Shown here in pieces: positions 1 to 12,255 of a DNA stretch of 64,000 nt (position 1 is its first letter; the number at the start of each line of letters is the position of its first letter). Made by a program: the position numbers and the translations under genes. This stretch comes from Dama dama (lineage: Eukaryota > Chordata > Mammalia > Artiodactyla > Cervidae): positions 17,294,501 to 17,358,500 of the forward strand of contig NC_083692.1 of assembly GCF_033118175.1 (NCBI RefSeq), in the 5' to 3' direction. Under the pieces are notes generated by a model. The model did no database searches. It was not told where the DNA came from and was given only the letters and a program-made list of their open reading frames with translations.

Positions 1-1038
1 ATTTCCTGTCCTTATGAATAGCCTGTTGTTCAAGCCACCCAACCACAGTCAGCAAATGGACTCGCACGAGCTAGCACCCCTTCACCACCTTTGTGTTTAT
101 TTAACCACCTTGCTCTCAGGATAATTTAAGATGACTTTTAAATATTACATGCAATATAATGAAAGCAAAACAGTGGGTATATAAGAAAAAAATTTAAGGG
201 AAAGAAACAGAAGATGAAGATGCTAAGGGTGAAATTTCAGTTTTGCAGGTTGTGAAGGTCTGTACGCTGGCTCAAGACTGCTTCGTATTTAAATATAAAC
301 AGAAAGCAGGGAGACATGGTCAGTTATATGATCTATAGCATCCATAGAATAAAAGCAGGTGTTTAGGAGAAAAACAACTACTTCTGGAACAAAGACCCAC
401 CAAAAATGTCTTCCATTGATCCTCATAAAGAAAACAGCATTCTTACCATAGATATGACAAGGAACTCCATAAATCTTTCTCTTAAAACATTTTTGTGTAG
501 GCTGATGACTTCTTAAGAAATCTGAGTTTATTAAAAATCATTTCTGGAGACCAAAAGCTCATGGTTCAGATCCACAGCCTGTGTTGTTCAAGGAGAGATT
601 TAAGAACTGGGAGAACACATAGACTATGAAAACCAGACCATCCTCATCAAGTTTTATTTCTTTAAACCAAGCATTTGTAAGCATTGTAAGCACAATGAGT
701 TTACGGATCCTTTCCTTCTAACCAGCACTTGTGATGATAGTTAAACATCACTCTATTTGCTTTAACTTGAGCCACGTCAGGAGTAGGGTCAATGCCCCTG
801 GTGGAAAGTGCAGGGAAGCGACCACACTTCATCCTTGTCATCCTTTGTCTTCTCTTACAGGGAAGACTTACAATGTCAAATTCTCTGCTTTGCCCCGTTT
901 ACCATCCCTTCAAGGTCTAGTTGGGCCATCCTCAAAACAACTTTCTCATGCAGTACTGCTTTACACAAGTAGAGGTCATGATCCTCTCTTTTGTCCCAGA
1001 TCCCACATCTTCTCTTTGGGGTGTTCTCCAGTCCCTCT
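1..1038. other. Intergenic, no gene seen
   Basis: AT-rich unique-looking sequence. No open frame has coding character, and I recognise no repeat family. Nothing further can be supported. Confidence 0.6.
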
Positions 1039-1252
1039 TGGGGCTTCCCTGGTGGCTCAGACGGTAAGGAATCCACCTGCAATGTGGGACACTCAAGTTC
1101 AATCCCTGGGTTGGGAAGATCCCCTGGCAGAGGGCATGGCAACTCACTCCAGTATTCTTGCCTGGAGAATCCCCATGGCCAGAGGAGCCTGGCGGGTTAC
1201 AGTCCACGGCATCACAAAGAGTCGGATACAACTAAGCGACTAAGAACAAGAT
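1039..1252 (+). repeat. Bov-tA SINE
   Basis: A ruminant tRNA-derived SINE. The tRNA-like head (GGGCTTCCCTGGTGGCTCAG with an RNA polymerase III B-box-like TTCAATCCC) is followed by the Bov-A body ending in the GAGTCGGATACAAC block. A 10-bp target-site duplication, CAGTCCCTCT, flanks it at 1029-1038 and 1253-1262, so the insertion is complete. Frames of 100-170 codons across it are chance frames. Confidence 0.9.
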
Positions 1253-1262
1253 CAGTCCCTCT

Positions 1263-1824
1263 GCCCACCCTATCTTCTTCTCACGCCCCAAACATATAGA
1301 TTGATCAGATATCCTGAGGGGTTCCAGAATTCACGTCTCTGGAGCTGTCCTGGAGTTCTGGCTGGGTCCAGGTTGGGGAGGACATCAGTGAATGTAGATC
1401 ACCCCTGCTGGCTAGCAGGGTAGGTTTTTCATGGGACTGGGCTTCCGGAACGGTGCTCTCATGCTAATTCAGGGTGACTCACTCACATCAGACACAGGGA
1501 GAGTTCAGGGCTCTGGGCTATCAGGCATCACCACTGACCATTACGTTGGAGCCATGTCGGTAGGCTGTACATCACCTTTCTCTTGCTCCTTCCACCTCAC
1601 CCCACCTCCCTCACCAAAATAAGTGCCAGGGGACCCGCACACAGTGGGATGTCACTGCTCACATAGCAAGGCAAGTTTATTTGTCCGCTCTCTTCCAACT
1701 CCTACCTAGTGATCTCAAGAGGAACAATGTTTCCCCTCTTTTTCTCTTCACTTTATTCCATTTGTCAGCAAAAGCCAAAAACCCATGTCTAATCATCTTA
1801 AACAGTGTAGCTAATAATGCTTTG
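1263..1824. other. Intergenic, no gene seen
   Basis: Unique-looking sequence without coding signal. It holds a consensus AP-1 heptamer TGACTCA at 1475-1481; one such site has little weight because several are expected by chance in 64 kb. Confidence 0.5.
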
Positions 1825-2030
1825 GGGCTTCCTTGGTGGCTCAGTGGTAAAGAACCTGCCGATGCAGGAGACTCAGTTAGATTCCTGGGTGGGGAAAATC
1901 CCCTGGAGAAGGAAATGGCAACCCACTACAGTATTCTTACCTGGGAAATCCCATGAACAGAGGAGCCTGGCAGTCTACAGTTCATGGGACCGCAGAGAGT
2001 CAGACACTACTCAGCAACTCAACAGCAACA
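1825..2030 (+). repeat. Bov-tA SINE
   Basis: Same architecture as other Bov-tA copies: head GGGGCTTCCTTGGTGGCTCAG, then the body with CCCCTGGAGAAGGAAATGG and the terminal GAGTCAGACACTACTCAGC. It is several percent diverged and its ends are not sharply defined. Confidence 0.85.
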
Positions 2031-2654
2031 ATTACAGAAAGAAGAGAAAGCCATAGATATAAAAGTCAGATTAAACATACTCAAAAACCAGGACCATCAT
2101 CAACACCCCAACACCCCAAACCCTTAGGATATCTAAACGTCCCACCTATAATTCTCACAAGGTCTACCTATACTTCTAATAAAATTGTTCACCCTTACCA
2201 CCAACATTCATGATAATTAAAAATGAATTCTTATTTGGTTTTATAGTTCTTCTATTTAAAAGCATGGACAGTGAAAAAGTAGTGTTTCATACTTGCATTA
2301 ATTCCAAATGGGCAGGATTTCAAATATATATGAAGTTAAACAAGTTTCAAGGATTAACTAAACCACATAGCCATATATAATATTGTTTTTATAAGAAAAT
2401 GTACTCCCAGTTCCCATAACCACTTTATAATTGAACTTCTGGTATAGAAAGTCGGGTACTTCCTATTCAGCGTCACCCACATGTACCAAAAGCATGAATC
2501 AGGATCACTGACCACCACTAGCAATGAATCATGCCTGAGCATATGAAGAAGGACAGATTATTCCAGAAATGGTCACTTCTGGAAGTGATGAGTTGTTCCA
2601 GAAATTTATTTGCGATATCAGTGCGACAAAAACCATTGCAACAAAAATCCCTTG

Positions 2655-2775
2655 ATAGTGTGCACACACATGTGCACACATCCACACAGGTATACACATA
2701 TATGTATACACATATATATATACATACACATATACACAGGTATACACCTGTATACACAGGTATACACATACATCC
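2655..2775. repeat. CA/TA-rich microsatellite
   Basis: An interrupted (CA)n/(TA)n tract built from repeats of GTATACACA and its near complement. The segment around 2735-2770 has CAGGTATACAC and CCTGTATACAC in alternation and could form hairpins. Frames seen across it on both strands are low-complexity artefacts. Confidence 0.85.
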
Positions 2776-3094
2776 GCACAAAGACTTCCGAGGGTTGGGT
2801 CAGGTGTGAAAACACTGACAGTGACCACAGGTTCAGGTTTGTTACATTAAGACTTGTACTTGGGAGCTTGGGCTTGCACTGTCTCCCTTGGCAAGTGACC
2901 CAAACATTGAAAAGAGTTGTATTCTTTTCTTTGCAGACTCCTGGGAATATTTAAACCTCTTACCAAAAAAAATGTTGCTCATACTTTTGCTCATGAAAAT
3001 GAGCAATATGAAATTAATGAGCTATATGAAATTAAATTACTATTAATGGGTTTAGGATAAAATGGAGGGTAAAAGAGCAGAAAACTAAAAGGCA

Positions 3095-3190
3095 GGCATC
3101 CTCAATTCCAGACCAGCTCTTCTACTAACCAGGTGACCTTGGGGAAGTTATCTCGTGTGTCTGAACCTCAGGCTGCTACGCTGTGACAGG
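3095..3190 (+). repeat. MIR SINE fragment
   Basis: It matches the MIR core: a cytosine-rich head, then a GGTGACCTTGGGGAAGTTA block and a TGAACCTCAG block. It is old and truncated. Confidence 0.6.
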
Positions 3191-3199
3191 GCAGGGTCA

Positions 3200-4315
3200 G
3201 ACCAGAGTCACATCAAAGAGTCCTTCTGTGCTGAATGTCCGTGACTTCCCCCCTTGACCAGTCCCAGGTCACTTCAGACTGTTATTGCATCCACACAGGC
3301 CCTGGAGCACCAGTGCCAAAGCTGGGACCTCTGAGAGGTCCTAGGTAAGAACTGAATCCCACTGTTACTCAGACGAACGTCTGCACACTCTTGCCTCCCC
3401 CCTCTCTCTCCAGACATTTGGTGGCCTCCTGTGTACACAAACTCACAGAACTCCGTGCTGCCGAGTATAAACAGAGCGCTGTGCATACCCTGAAACTATG
3501 AGGGAACAGCTGATGGTATCATAACAAAAGGCAGAAAACTCGGCAAGCGGGTCCAAACCACACAGCAAATTCACGGCATGATGCTCACCCACCGCGGGAG
3601 GAGCTGGGGGTGTTCTCACCTGCCAGCGCTGACCCCTGCAGGCCCAGAGACAGCAAGTGTGAGGCCAGGGTGAGGAGGAATTCTTCCTCTGGCTTCCTCC
3701 AACCTCCTGGAGCCACGGGTGCTGGGCAGACCCTGGGAATGTTCGCCGGCTGCAGTCTTGGCTGCACAACAGTCAAAATAACCCCTCCTAAATCCTGATG
3801 TTTCTAGCCCAGAAATGCAGCCTCCGGGATTAAAGGGGAAGAGAGGAGAGCTGGGTGAGGTGCATGCCTGGCAGGGATCCTCTGGAGGGTTGAGTTACAT
3901 TGTTATCATGCTAACACATTATGGATGCGTTTCTGCCAAAGGCAACTAGAGGCTAAACCAAGGTAGCTAAGAACCCAGAGCTAGGCCTGCGTTGTGGGCT
4001 GAATGAATGGTTCTGCCACTGGATTGGAAGACCCGAGAAGGCTGGGGTTTTGTCCGTCTTGCCCACTGTTGTGGGTCTGACTTCGCATCTGGGTAGTCTC
4101 CAATAAGCATTTGTTGTGCACTTGTCAATGAATCAGAAGGCAGGTAGCCTTTGAATGAGAGGAAGCTTATTGTAAACGAACAGTGAATGGGCGACCACAG
4201 ACAAAATGTGGAAAAGGGGGCCACTCTGCAGGGCAGGGGAGTGCTCTAGCCTTTCCAGAACCATGAACACGTACCCCAGAAGTCTTGTGAGCCACCCTAG
4301 GCTGCTGTTTGCCTT
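3200..4315. other. Intergenic, no gene seen
   Basis: Unique-looking sequence with short frames on both strands, none with a recognisable protein domain. No repeat family was recognised. Confidence 0.5.
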
Positions 4316-4324
4316 CCAAGCTTT

Positions 4325-4541
4325 TGGTATTTTTTATTTTTTGTTTCATTTTTTTAAATTATTTATTTGGCTGCGCCAGGTCTTGGTTGCGGCATGTAGT
4401 ATCTTTCCAGCTTCATTATGGCATGTGAGATCTTTAGTTGGGGCAGGCGAGTCTGCTTCCCTGACCCCAGGATCGAACCCAGGCCCCCTGCATTGGGAGC
4501 TCAGAGTCTTAGCCACTGGACCACCAGGGAAGTCCTGACTC
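4325..4541 (-). repeat. CHR-type SINE
   Basis: A cetartiodactyl tRNA-derived SINE in reverse: T-rich tail on the left, then GGCTGCGCCAGGTCTTGG, and on the right the reversed head GACCACCAGGGAAGTCC. Flanked by a 9-bp target duplication CCAAGCTTT at 4316-4324 and 4542-4550. Confidence 0.85.
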
Positions 4542-4550
4542 CCAAGCTTT

Positions 4551-5237
4551 AAATACATTACATATGGAGGGGAGGCTATTAGCTCTGGGGATATGACATG
4601 GAGAAATTTGCTGTTTGTCTCAAGAGGCCCACTGGGCCATCCGTGGGGTAATGCTGACCAGGCCAAAGCCCTCATTCCTACTGATCCAAGGCGGTGGGGG
4701 TTAGCAATAAGAGCAGAGGAGAAAGGAGGCCGAGATAGCCTCTTTTTTCCCCCACTCCAAGCCCGCTCCCCACCCCCACTGTCTTGAGATGGTCCTCCCC
4801 AGGGTCAACAGGCAGCAAAGTCCCTCCAGCTCTGACTTGGATAGCTAGCTCTTTCCTCTTTGCTTTGTTGCTAAATTCTGAAAAGAAGTTTCTGGGAGGT
4901 GTGATTGCCCTATACCCCAAAGACTTTCACACCGAGGAAGGCGTGAAGGTGCTGGCATCAGGTGCTGCCATTAAGAGCAGCCAGGGTGGAAGCCCCAAAC
5001 ACCCGGCCTTGTGAATTTCACAGTCTGTGAAGTCTGGTTGACCTGTCTTGAGGGTTCCTGACACCCAGGTCCCGGTAGGAGAACACAGGCGGGGGTGGTG
5101 TAGGGGGCACGGAGCTACTTCTTTATCTGCTGACATTGGTTCAAGGGCCCAGTGTAGGCAAACCCGTAGGCTTTTGAGGATTCTATGAGATAATGCACGG
5201 GCAGAACCAGGCACAGTGCCGGGGAAACAGGCATGCC
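4551..5237. other. Intergenic, no gene seen
   Basis: Unique-looking sequence. Short frames on both strands show no domain. Confidence 0.5.
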
Positions 5238-5340
5238 TTCAACAAATATTTATTAATAGCTTCTCTGTGCCAAGTACTGTTCTAGGCTCTAGGAAGATAA
5301 CTCTGAACAAATAAAATCCTGTTCCTCTGGAGCTTCCATT
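5238..5340 (-). repeat. L2 LINE 3'-end fragment
   Basis: It reads as the reverse complement of the L2 3' terminus: AACAAATATTTATTAATAGC, then CCAAGTACTGTTCTAGGC and CTGGAGCTTCCATTCCA. An ancient fragment. Confidence 0.6.
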
Positions 5341-5343
5341 CCA

Positions 5344-5551
5344 CTAATTGTTAGTTGCTCAGTCCTGTCCAACTCTCTGTGACCCCATGGACTGCATCCC
5401 ACCAGGCTCCTCTATCCATGGAATTCTCCAGGCAAGAATACTGGAGTGGGTAGGCAATCCCTTCTCCAAGGGATCTTCCTGACACAGGGATTGAACCTGG
5501 GTCTCCTGCATTGCAGGCAGATTCTTTATCGTCTGAGCCACTAGGGAAGCT
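5344..5551 (-). repeat. Bov-tA SINE
   Basis: Reverse-oriented Bov-tA from TTAGTTGCTCAGTCCTGTCC to the reversed tRNA-like head GAGCCACTAGGGAAGC. A short duplication CATTCCA lies at 5337-5343 and 5552-5558. It landed at the edge of the L2 fragment. Confidence 0.88.
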
Positions 5552-6074
5552 CATTCCATAGAGGGAGACGGCTAATACGTTAACAGTATATCATGTGCCA
5601 TGACAAAAACAAAGTAAGGTGAGCAGGTGGGAGGCTTCCATCCAGACTGGAGTGCCCCCGGGTAAGGAGGCCACAGAACAAGAGCCTCCAGCACTCCCAG
5701 AGGTGACCGGGCTGAGTCTAGAATAGGATGTTCACTGATGTGGGGCTGTGCCTGAATGCAGAGTAGGGGGTGGCAGGGAGGGGAGCAGGAGGGAGGCTAT
5801 CATTAACCATCCATCTACCTTGAAGAGAGTTTGATGTTGTCTGAATGAACTTTCCAGAAGCCCCTCCCTCACCGTCTGCAAAGGAGTTATTGTCCTGAAG
5901 CGCTGCCTGTTAAAGACTGTCTCCAGCGCTTAAAACCAGCATCAAGTCCCCTTCAGGTTGGAGGAGAGGAGGGCTGGTGTTCCTGTCCCAACAGCCAGGG
6001 TCACCCAGATGCTGCCTCAGTTTCCCCAGGATGATAAACCTTTGAAAGTCTTAAAAACCCAACCATTCAGATCA
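5552..6074. other. Intergenic, no gene seen
   Basis: Unique-looking, moderately GC-rich sequence. No gene signal. Confidence 0.5.
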
Positions 6075-6290
6075 AGTTCTTAGTCTCATGCGTACTGCCA
6101 TGTGTCCCTGAGTGGGAAAGTTACGTGGCCTCCGTGAGCCTCAGTTTCCTCCTCTGCCATGGGGAAATTAGTCATGGCATCTACCTTGCGGTAGCCATGA
6201 GGCTGATAAAATGTGACAATCTGGGAAAGCACTTAGCACAGAGCCTGGTACATGCAATCGCCTCAGAAATGTTTGCTACAGATCCCAGGC
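6075..6290 (+). repeat. MIR SINE
   Basis: Long MIR match: GAGCCTCAGTTTCCTCCTCTG, then a region equivalent to the usual GATAAAATG segment, then AGCACTTAGCACAGAGCCTGG. The 62-codon frame over it is not a gene. Confidence 0.7.
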
Positions 6291-7670
6291 TGCACCCCTA
6301 TCTCAGTAGGTAGCAGACTCGACCTCTTCACCTCTCTGGTGCCGAGGTGACTGCACGCCTACCCAAGGACCTGAGAACCGAAGGCCACTGATAGTACACT
6401 CCTGTAGTAGAGGGCCAGGAATTGGGGAGCCTAACAGACAGCTTCAGCCTTCTGGAAGAGCACTGACTCTGGGGAAACACCTGCTGTGTTTACCACCTAG
6501 CTTCTATTCAGGCTATTTTCAGGAATGGTACCTTGATTCCCCTGGAGAACCTGCTCCCCCACTCTCAGTGACAGCATCTCAGAGGGAGGCCTCTCCTGGC
6601 TCCAGAGTGGAGCACAGGGTCTGGGTTTTCAACCCACCCGCACGCTCCATCCTCTTCACCACGGCCACTGGACCAAGGGCACGTGGGAACCCATATAAAC
6701 CAATGAGCATCAGACCTGGACTTGTGGGGAGGGAGTGGTTCTCTCTTTCCTGCTGAACTGGACCTCAGAAGATGTGAATTAGAGCCCCTACAGGTTTCTT
6801 CCTCCTTAAAATTGGCACACTTCTACTACTTATACATTTTAAACATCATTTAAATATAAATGTGGCATTTATACACTAATTCCATCAGCAATTGGTTGAG
6901 GACTGCTCAACCAGGGGATATTAATTCCCTGGCACTCTGGCCTGTCTTGAAAGTGTACAAGTGGTTTCTGGTGGTCAGAGAAAAGCTACAGCTAAAGAGA
7001 TGCAGGTGTTAACAAATGGAAATTGAGCCAGCATCCACTGAAATGGGTAAGGACCAAGGAAATAAGGATGAGGAACCCACAGCATCTGCTGTAGGTGAAC
7101 ATCCTTCCAGTGGTTGGGGTGGAGGGGGATTTGCCCTCTCATGCCATGGCCTAGATCTGGTCAGTGAGAGACCCCAGCTTCCCTTGGTCAAGCTTATAGT
7201 TCCAGTAGGGATGGGGAGGGATTGCTCATGACCTGGGCTGAGCCAGTCGACAAACCTCAGCCCTGAGAATTCTGCTAGAAATATTGGGCAAGAGATTTCT
7301 AAACTGAGATGATGGAAGCCTGGGGTTGCCAGGGACCACCAAAAGGAGAAAGCCTGCTGGAAAATGAAAGCAATACAGACAAACCCAGAGCTGAGGAACA
7401 GAGTCCTGATGAGATTGTCTAAATATTTGGATCTAGCCGTGTCTCAAACTCACGCCCTTGGACTTTTTAATTAGATGGAACAATACATTCCCTTTTATTC
7501 CCGAGTAAGTTAATTCGTGTTGTATTTCTATCACTTAAAGCTAAAAATAGCCCTGACTAATGCATGGGGCAATCAAGATTCTCTAAAACATGGCCCAATT
7601 CAAGTATCTATTGTTACCTTCTGCTGTTCTTCTACTCACGTCCTGCACTGCCTCCAGACTTGTAACTGAC
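6291..7670. other. Unique intergenic block with AT-rich core
   Basis: No gene or repeat recognised. The interval 7400-7600 is AT-rich, has no obvious repeat match and holds clustered transcription-factor-like motifs (see 7541-7550), so it is a candidate conserved non-coding element. That status is inferred. Confidence 0.45.
7541..7550. promoter_or_regulatory. Perfect MEF2-type motif
   Basis: CTAAAAATAG matches the MEF2 consensus CTA(A/T)4TAG exactly. A near-consensus AP-1 heptamer TGACTAA follows at 7554-7560, and TTAATTAGAT-like homeobox cores lie about 80 bp upstream. Occupancy cannot be judged from sequence. Confidence 0.35.
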
Positions 7671-7680
7671 TGGATCTCCA

Positions 7681-7803
7681 TTTTTTAACTTTTTGGCCAC
7701 AGCATGAGGCATGCAGGATCTTAGTTCCCCAGTCAGGGATCAAACCCAAGCCCCCTGCAGCAGAAGCTCAGAATCCTAACCAGTGGACAGTCAAAGAAAT
7801 CCC
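7681..7803 (-). repeat. CHR-type SINE, short
   Basis: Reverse tRNA-derived SINE: T-rich left end, TTTTTGGCCACAGCATGAGG, the CAGGGATCAAACCCAAGCCCC block and a diverged reversed head. The nonamers TGGATCTCC and TAGATTTCC at its edges may be a decayed target duplication. Confidence 0.7.
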
Positions 7804-7812
7804 TAGATTTCC

Positions 7813-10380
7813 TTCATATACATATACCCCACCCCCTCTGAGCATCACTCACCTCACTCCCATCCTCCAAGATTGCCTATTTAAACCCTAGCCATTGTTC
7901 TAGGACCAACTCCACTCCCATCTCTTCCAAAAAGCCGTACTGACCAGCCCAAGCTACAGCTCTGCCTCATTCAGGTAGTGGTTTTCATAACGTGGCTATT
8001 TCCGTAACAATGATACAAGTACGTTTTCCTGGCTCCCCATCAAGACTAGAAGCCTTGTGTGTAACTGTGTCTTTCACAATGCCCAGAATGGACTAGTCCT
8101 GCAGTATGCAAAACAAAACCCAGGTTGACTCAAATCTCTTTTTGAAAGTGTCTTAAAACTAAATAAATGGTGATGACAGTTTGGGTTGGTCGTATGAAGA
8201 GCCCAGAAGGTAAGTACTTCTTACTTCTCTGTTTTGCCTGAGACCAACAGACCAGAATGCTGCCGAAGGAGGCCCACTAGGGAATCTGTCCCTTCACCCA
8301 CACAGCAGGGCACAACCATTTCCTGAGCACCCCAAGCTACAGCTCACAGACCCCTGGTAGCAGATATCTGCCTTTTCTGACTTCTCAAAAGGCTTCGCAT
8401 GATATAGGCACATTTGAGGATATTCATGTTGAGTGTGTGTGTAAGTGTGTAGACATCTCTCACCTTCCTGGGTATAGATATGTGGCTTAGATTTTGTCAC
8501 TTAGATGCACCTGCAAGAGACTTTGGTTTGGAAGTCAGCTGAGGACACAGGAGGAGTGCAGGCGTATATTTTGGGGGCCCGCATGGTGGCAGGTTTCTGG
8601 AAGTGGAGGCTCATGGCCACACCCTGCCTGCAGCAGAGACAAGCCTGGTTCCGTGGCTGGCAGTGGCAACTGCTCTCTGCCAACCCAACCCTGCAAGCTG
8701 TAATCCAGGAGCTGTTCCCAGAGGCTCAGCTGAGAACCTGGTCCTCCAGCCCTTCTGACAATTCCACCGGCTTCCCGATGTCGTCAGATAAACTCCTTCC
8801 TGCTTAAACCAGCTAGAGTGAACTCTGTGTTCTGCAACTGTGCACTCTGATGGGCGAGGCCCAGTGACTTTCCCACTTTCCAGGCAATAATCGGAGTTAC
8901 GTGACCTCTCCTGGCTGATGGCCAGCCCCAATTCTTCTAGAGGTCAAAAAGCCCTGGAGCTGTTGGAATTATCTACTATTCTGCTCTTGGAGGAGGCAGG
9001 TTGACCAGCAAGACCAGGTGGCCTTGGGGAAAATCTGCTTGGATTCTGTATATTTATCCTGGTTTGATTGGAGATTCTTTCTTTTACCCCAAAGGTGACT
9101 TTTAGTTGATTGGAAGCTTTCACTAAATAAACATAAAATCACTTTTGCCTCTCTCAAAGACTTTTATAGCACCAGAAATTCAAGATTTAAAAAAATAAAA
9201 GCAAAAACCCAAATCTTTCCCCCAGCGTGAGGCTGCCTCTGAATCTACAGACCAAGTTCCTCTAGCTCGGGTTCCTCTTGCTGGCTTCTGACTCAGCTCA
9301 TTTTCCCCTTCTGGGGCCTCTGGAAGACCTTTTTCATCTCCCTCACCCTTGCTCTTACACAGCTGCCTAAATCATAGTTTCCCTGGAGCGCCTGGTGACT
9401 TCCCAATTAACTTGACCATGTGTCTACGAGGTTCGGGGATCTGGAGCTGAGGTTAGGGTTGGGGGTCAACCTTCATAAATGCCTTTTCTCCTCTGTCTGA
9501 CCCTGAATTTTAAGGCAACCCTTTCCTCACTCTGCTTCCCACTCTCCACTCCAGCCAGCTCCAGACCAGACCAAGAACTCCCCAGTGAGGAAGTTCAGCC
9601 TCCTGCTCAAAATTTATGGTCTCCTTGAAGGGTACCGCAGGGAACAAGAATGTCGGTTTATGGGGAGTACCCAATTCTTCTACTGCAGAAACACAAGCAC
9701 GCTGACTTTATTTCCATGTGGTCACCACAGATCCTGCACAGGAATTCTCCCCTGTTGTCCTTCTAGTGTTCATTCATCAAACACTTATTTTATCCCCTAG
9801 AGAAATACTCTGGACTGAAACCCCATAAGAGGATAGGTTCCGAATGGCTTGCCAGGGTCTGTCAGAGAGGCTTTTGTGGACAAGTCCTGGCCAACAGCTT
9901 AAAGAGAAACGAGGTCCCCAGAGGCCCCTGACTGTCTGATCATGTGACCCTCTTGGCTTGGTGACAAGGACATCCTGTTCCTCTTGGAGTGATGGCTCTA
10001 CTGGGGAAGTGACTGTGTCATATCTGGGACAGGAAAAAAGCTATTTCAAGTCTTGAAGTAATCACTCACTCAGTTTGTGCAGCCTTTTCAGGAACTGCCT
10101 GGACAGTGGAGAAAGACCAAACTTGAGGGAGGGGAACTAGAAGTTGATGTTGCCACAGCCCATGAGGACCACCCGAGAGGGAGGAGAGGGGCAGGAGACT
10201 GGCATGGCACTCCTCCGCTGTGACACATTTCTGCACAGCCATGAAACGACGACAGGTGGGGATCAATACACATGACCCCCAAGCCAAGATGCAGAGGCCT
10301 CTCTATACTTCCAGGTAGACAAGGAAGAATGGGAACATCCTTATCTTCACAGCATCCTTGTGGTCCAAAAGCACAGTGTG
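7813..10380. other. Intergenic, no gene seen
   Basis: About 2.6 kb of mostly unique sequence. Overlapping frames of 60-106 codons at 8494-8931 lie on both strands without a domain. A TGACTCAGC motif (AP-1/NF-E2-like) occurs at 9289-9297. No convincing gene, RNA or repeat. Confidence 0.5.
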
Positions 10381-10640
10381 GGACTTCCCTGGTGGTCCAG
10401 TGGTATAGAATCTGTCTGCCAATGCAGGGGACATGGGTTCGATCCCTGGTCCGGGGAGATTCCACATGCCACAGGGCAACTAAGCCCGAGCATCACAACT
10501 ACTGAGGCCACCCTCTAGAGCCTATGCTCCTCAATAAGAGAAGCCACCACAGTGAGAAGCCGGTACACCACAACTAGGGAGTGGCCTTTGTTCGGCAACA
10601 AAGACTCAGGGCAGCCAAAAATAAATTAGTTTATTTTTTT
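10381..10640 (+). repeat. CHR-type SINE
   Basis: Forward element: head GGACTTCCCTGGTGGTCCAG, B-box-like GGTTCGATCCC, a body with CACAACTACTGAGGCC and AGAAGCCACCACAGTGAGAA, and an A-rich AGCCAAAAATAAATTAG end. Confidence 0.85.
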
Positions 10641-11668
10641 AAAGTACGTTGAACAACAGGATAGTACCTGAGGACTGTGAAGGTTCTTCCGTGGCTGGCA
10701 GGGTCTCCCATGTGCAATGAGAGAGTTAAGGAGCCTTATTTGTATATTTCCTTCAGGAATTCTGGAAGTCAGACCCAAAACTTATTTCCTTATCAGTACG
10801 GTAGTAAGAGTTACATTCAGAAAACTCATGGATGCACACATAGTGACCAGTAAGTGATTTGACCACCAAATTCCAGGGAGGAAAGGCCATATTCCTAAAG
10901 ATATCATCTCTGTTTTCAGCATAATGCATTACCTGGGCCTTCTTGGCACATTATAAGTGTTTGTATACTTATTGGAAGAATGGTTTTATGTTCATGTGTA
11001 GAATTTTTATGTCATTTGACATTCTCATTTTCCTTGAGAGCAGAGTGTATGCAGCTGTTTGAGTATCAGAATGGTAAAGACTGAGTCTGGATTTTTATTT
11101 CTTAACAAGGAATTAGTCAATCACGTTAATTTTTTTATTTGCCTAGTAAATAAAAAGAAAAGGCAATGAAAGGCAGAAAGGTGATTTACTACAAGTCTGT
11201 AGAGCTCTGGGTTTACCTCCAGGAAGCCCTGACCTTACCCAAGTAGTCTCTCCATTATCATGCAAAAATCAAAGAAAAATAACATTGCTCCCAGAAATTT
11301 CAGGGCAGCTGCTGTTTTTAACTTTAGATTGGAGATGGCAGATATTTGGCATGCTTGCTACTGCTTTGTATTCTGTGCCCATGACAGACATCACTAATCA
11401 ATTATTATAATGCTATACCATAGACCTTCAGAGTCTTTCTCGCACTGTATCCCGGGCAGCCACTACCAATCAACTGGAATTCACACAGAAAAAAGAAATC
11501 AGCTTGTCAGCTTTGCTCTAGCCCATGACAGGATGTGGTACTCTATTATCCCAAAGCAATCTGGAAATCTCACAAGGCTCTTTATAATAACAGTAAACAC
11601 AGAAATTACAGAAGTACAGATATGAAAGGGACCATAGAGATCATCTGGCTTAATTCAAATACAAGATG
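10641..11668. other. Intergenic, no gene seen
   Basis: AT-rich, unique-looking. The 71-codon frame at 11410-11625 has no recognisable domain. The last ~60 bases, together with 11993-12080, look like one old repeat (a GAGAGGTTGAGCTACTTACC segment) split by the SINE at 11679. Confidence 0.45.
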
Positions 11669-11678
11669 AGCCTGGAGC

Positions 11679-11982
11679 ATCTTTTTTATTTATTTGTTAT
11701 TTTATTTTTTTCTGCACTGGGTCTTTGTTGTTTCACACAGTCTTTCTCTAGTTGATGTGCATGGGGCTTCTCAATGCTGTGGCTTCTCTTGTTGTAGCAT
11801 GGGGTCCAGATCACACAGGCTTCAGCAGTTGCTGCTTGTGGGCTCTAGAAAGCAGGCTCGGTAGTTATAGCACACAGGCTTAGTTGCCCCCAGGCATGTG
11901 GGATCTTCCCGGACTAGGAATGGAACCTGTGCCCCTGCAGTGGCAGATGGATTCTTAACCACTGCACCACCAGGGAAGTCCC
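11679..11982 (-). repeat. CHR-type SINE, full length
   Basis: Reverse element with a T-rich left end, CTGCACTGGGTCTTTGTTG, multiple GGGCTTCTC / TAGTT blocks, and the reversed head ACCACCAGGGAAGTCC on the right. A perfect 10-bp target duplication AGCCTGGAGC lies at 11669-11678 and 11983-11992. Confidence 0.92.
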
Positions 11983-12144
11983 AGCCTGGAGCTTCTTATA
12001 TTGCAAGTGGGGTCCCTGATGTCCAGAGAGGTTGAGCTACTTACCCAATGTCAGAGCATTAGTGAATGCCACTAACATTTCCTCATGTCTATACAGTGTG
12101 TTAGAGATAACAAAGTACTTTTACCCGAAGCATCTCATATGATC

Positions 12145-12255
12145 TTTCATTCACTCAATAAATACTCAATGAATTCTTATTGTGCTCCATGTACTGTGTT
12201 GGAGAATAGGAAAACAGCAATCAGTAAAGAAAAAGGTTTGATTCCTTCCTTCCAG
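12145..12255 (-). repeat. L2 LINE fragment
   Basis: It resembles the reversed L2 3' end: CATTCACTCAATAAATACTC, then CTCCATGTACTGTGTTGG. Diverged. Confidence 0.5.

Noticed and set aside
2518..2828. Cys/Tyr/Val-rich frames on both strands
   Set aside because: Translations of the CA/TA microsatellite.
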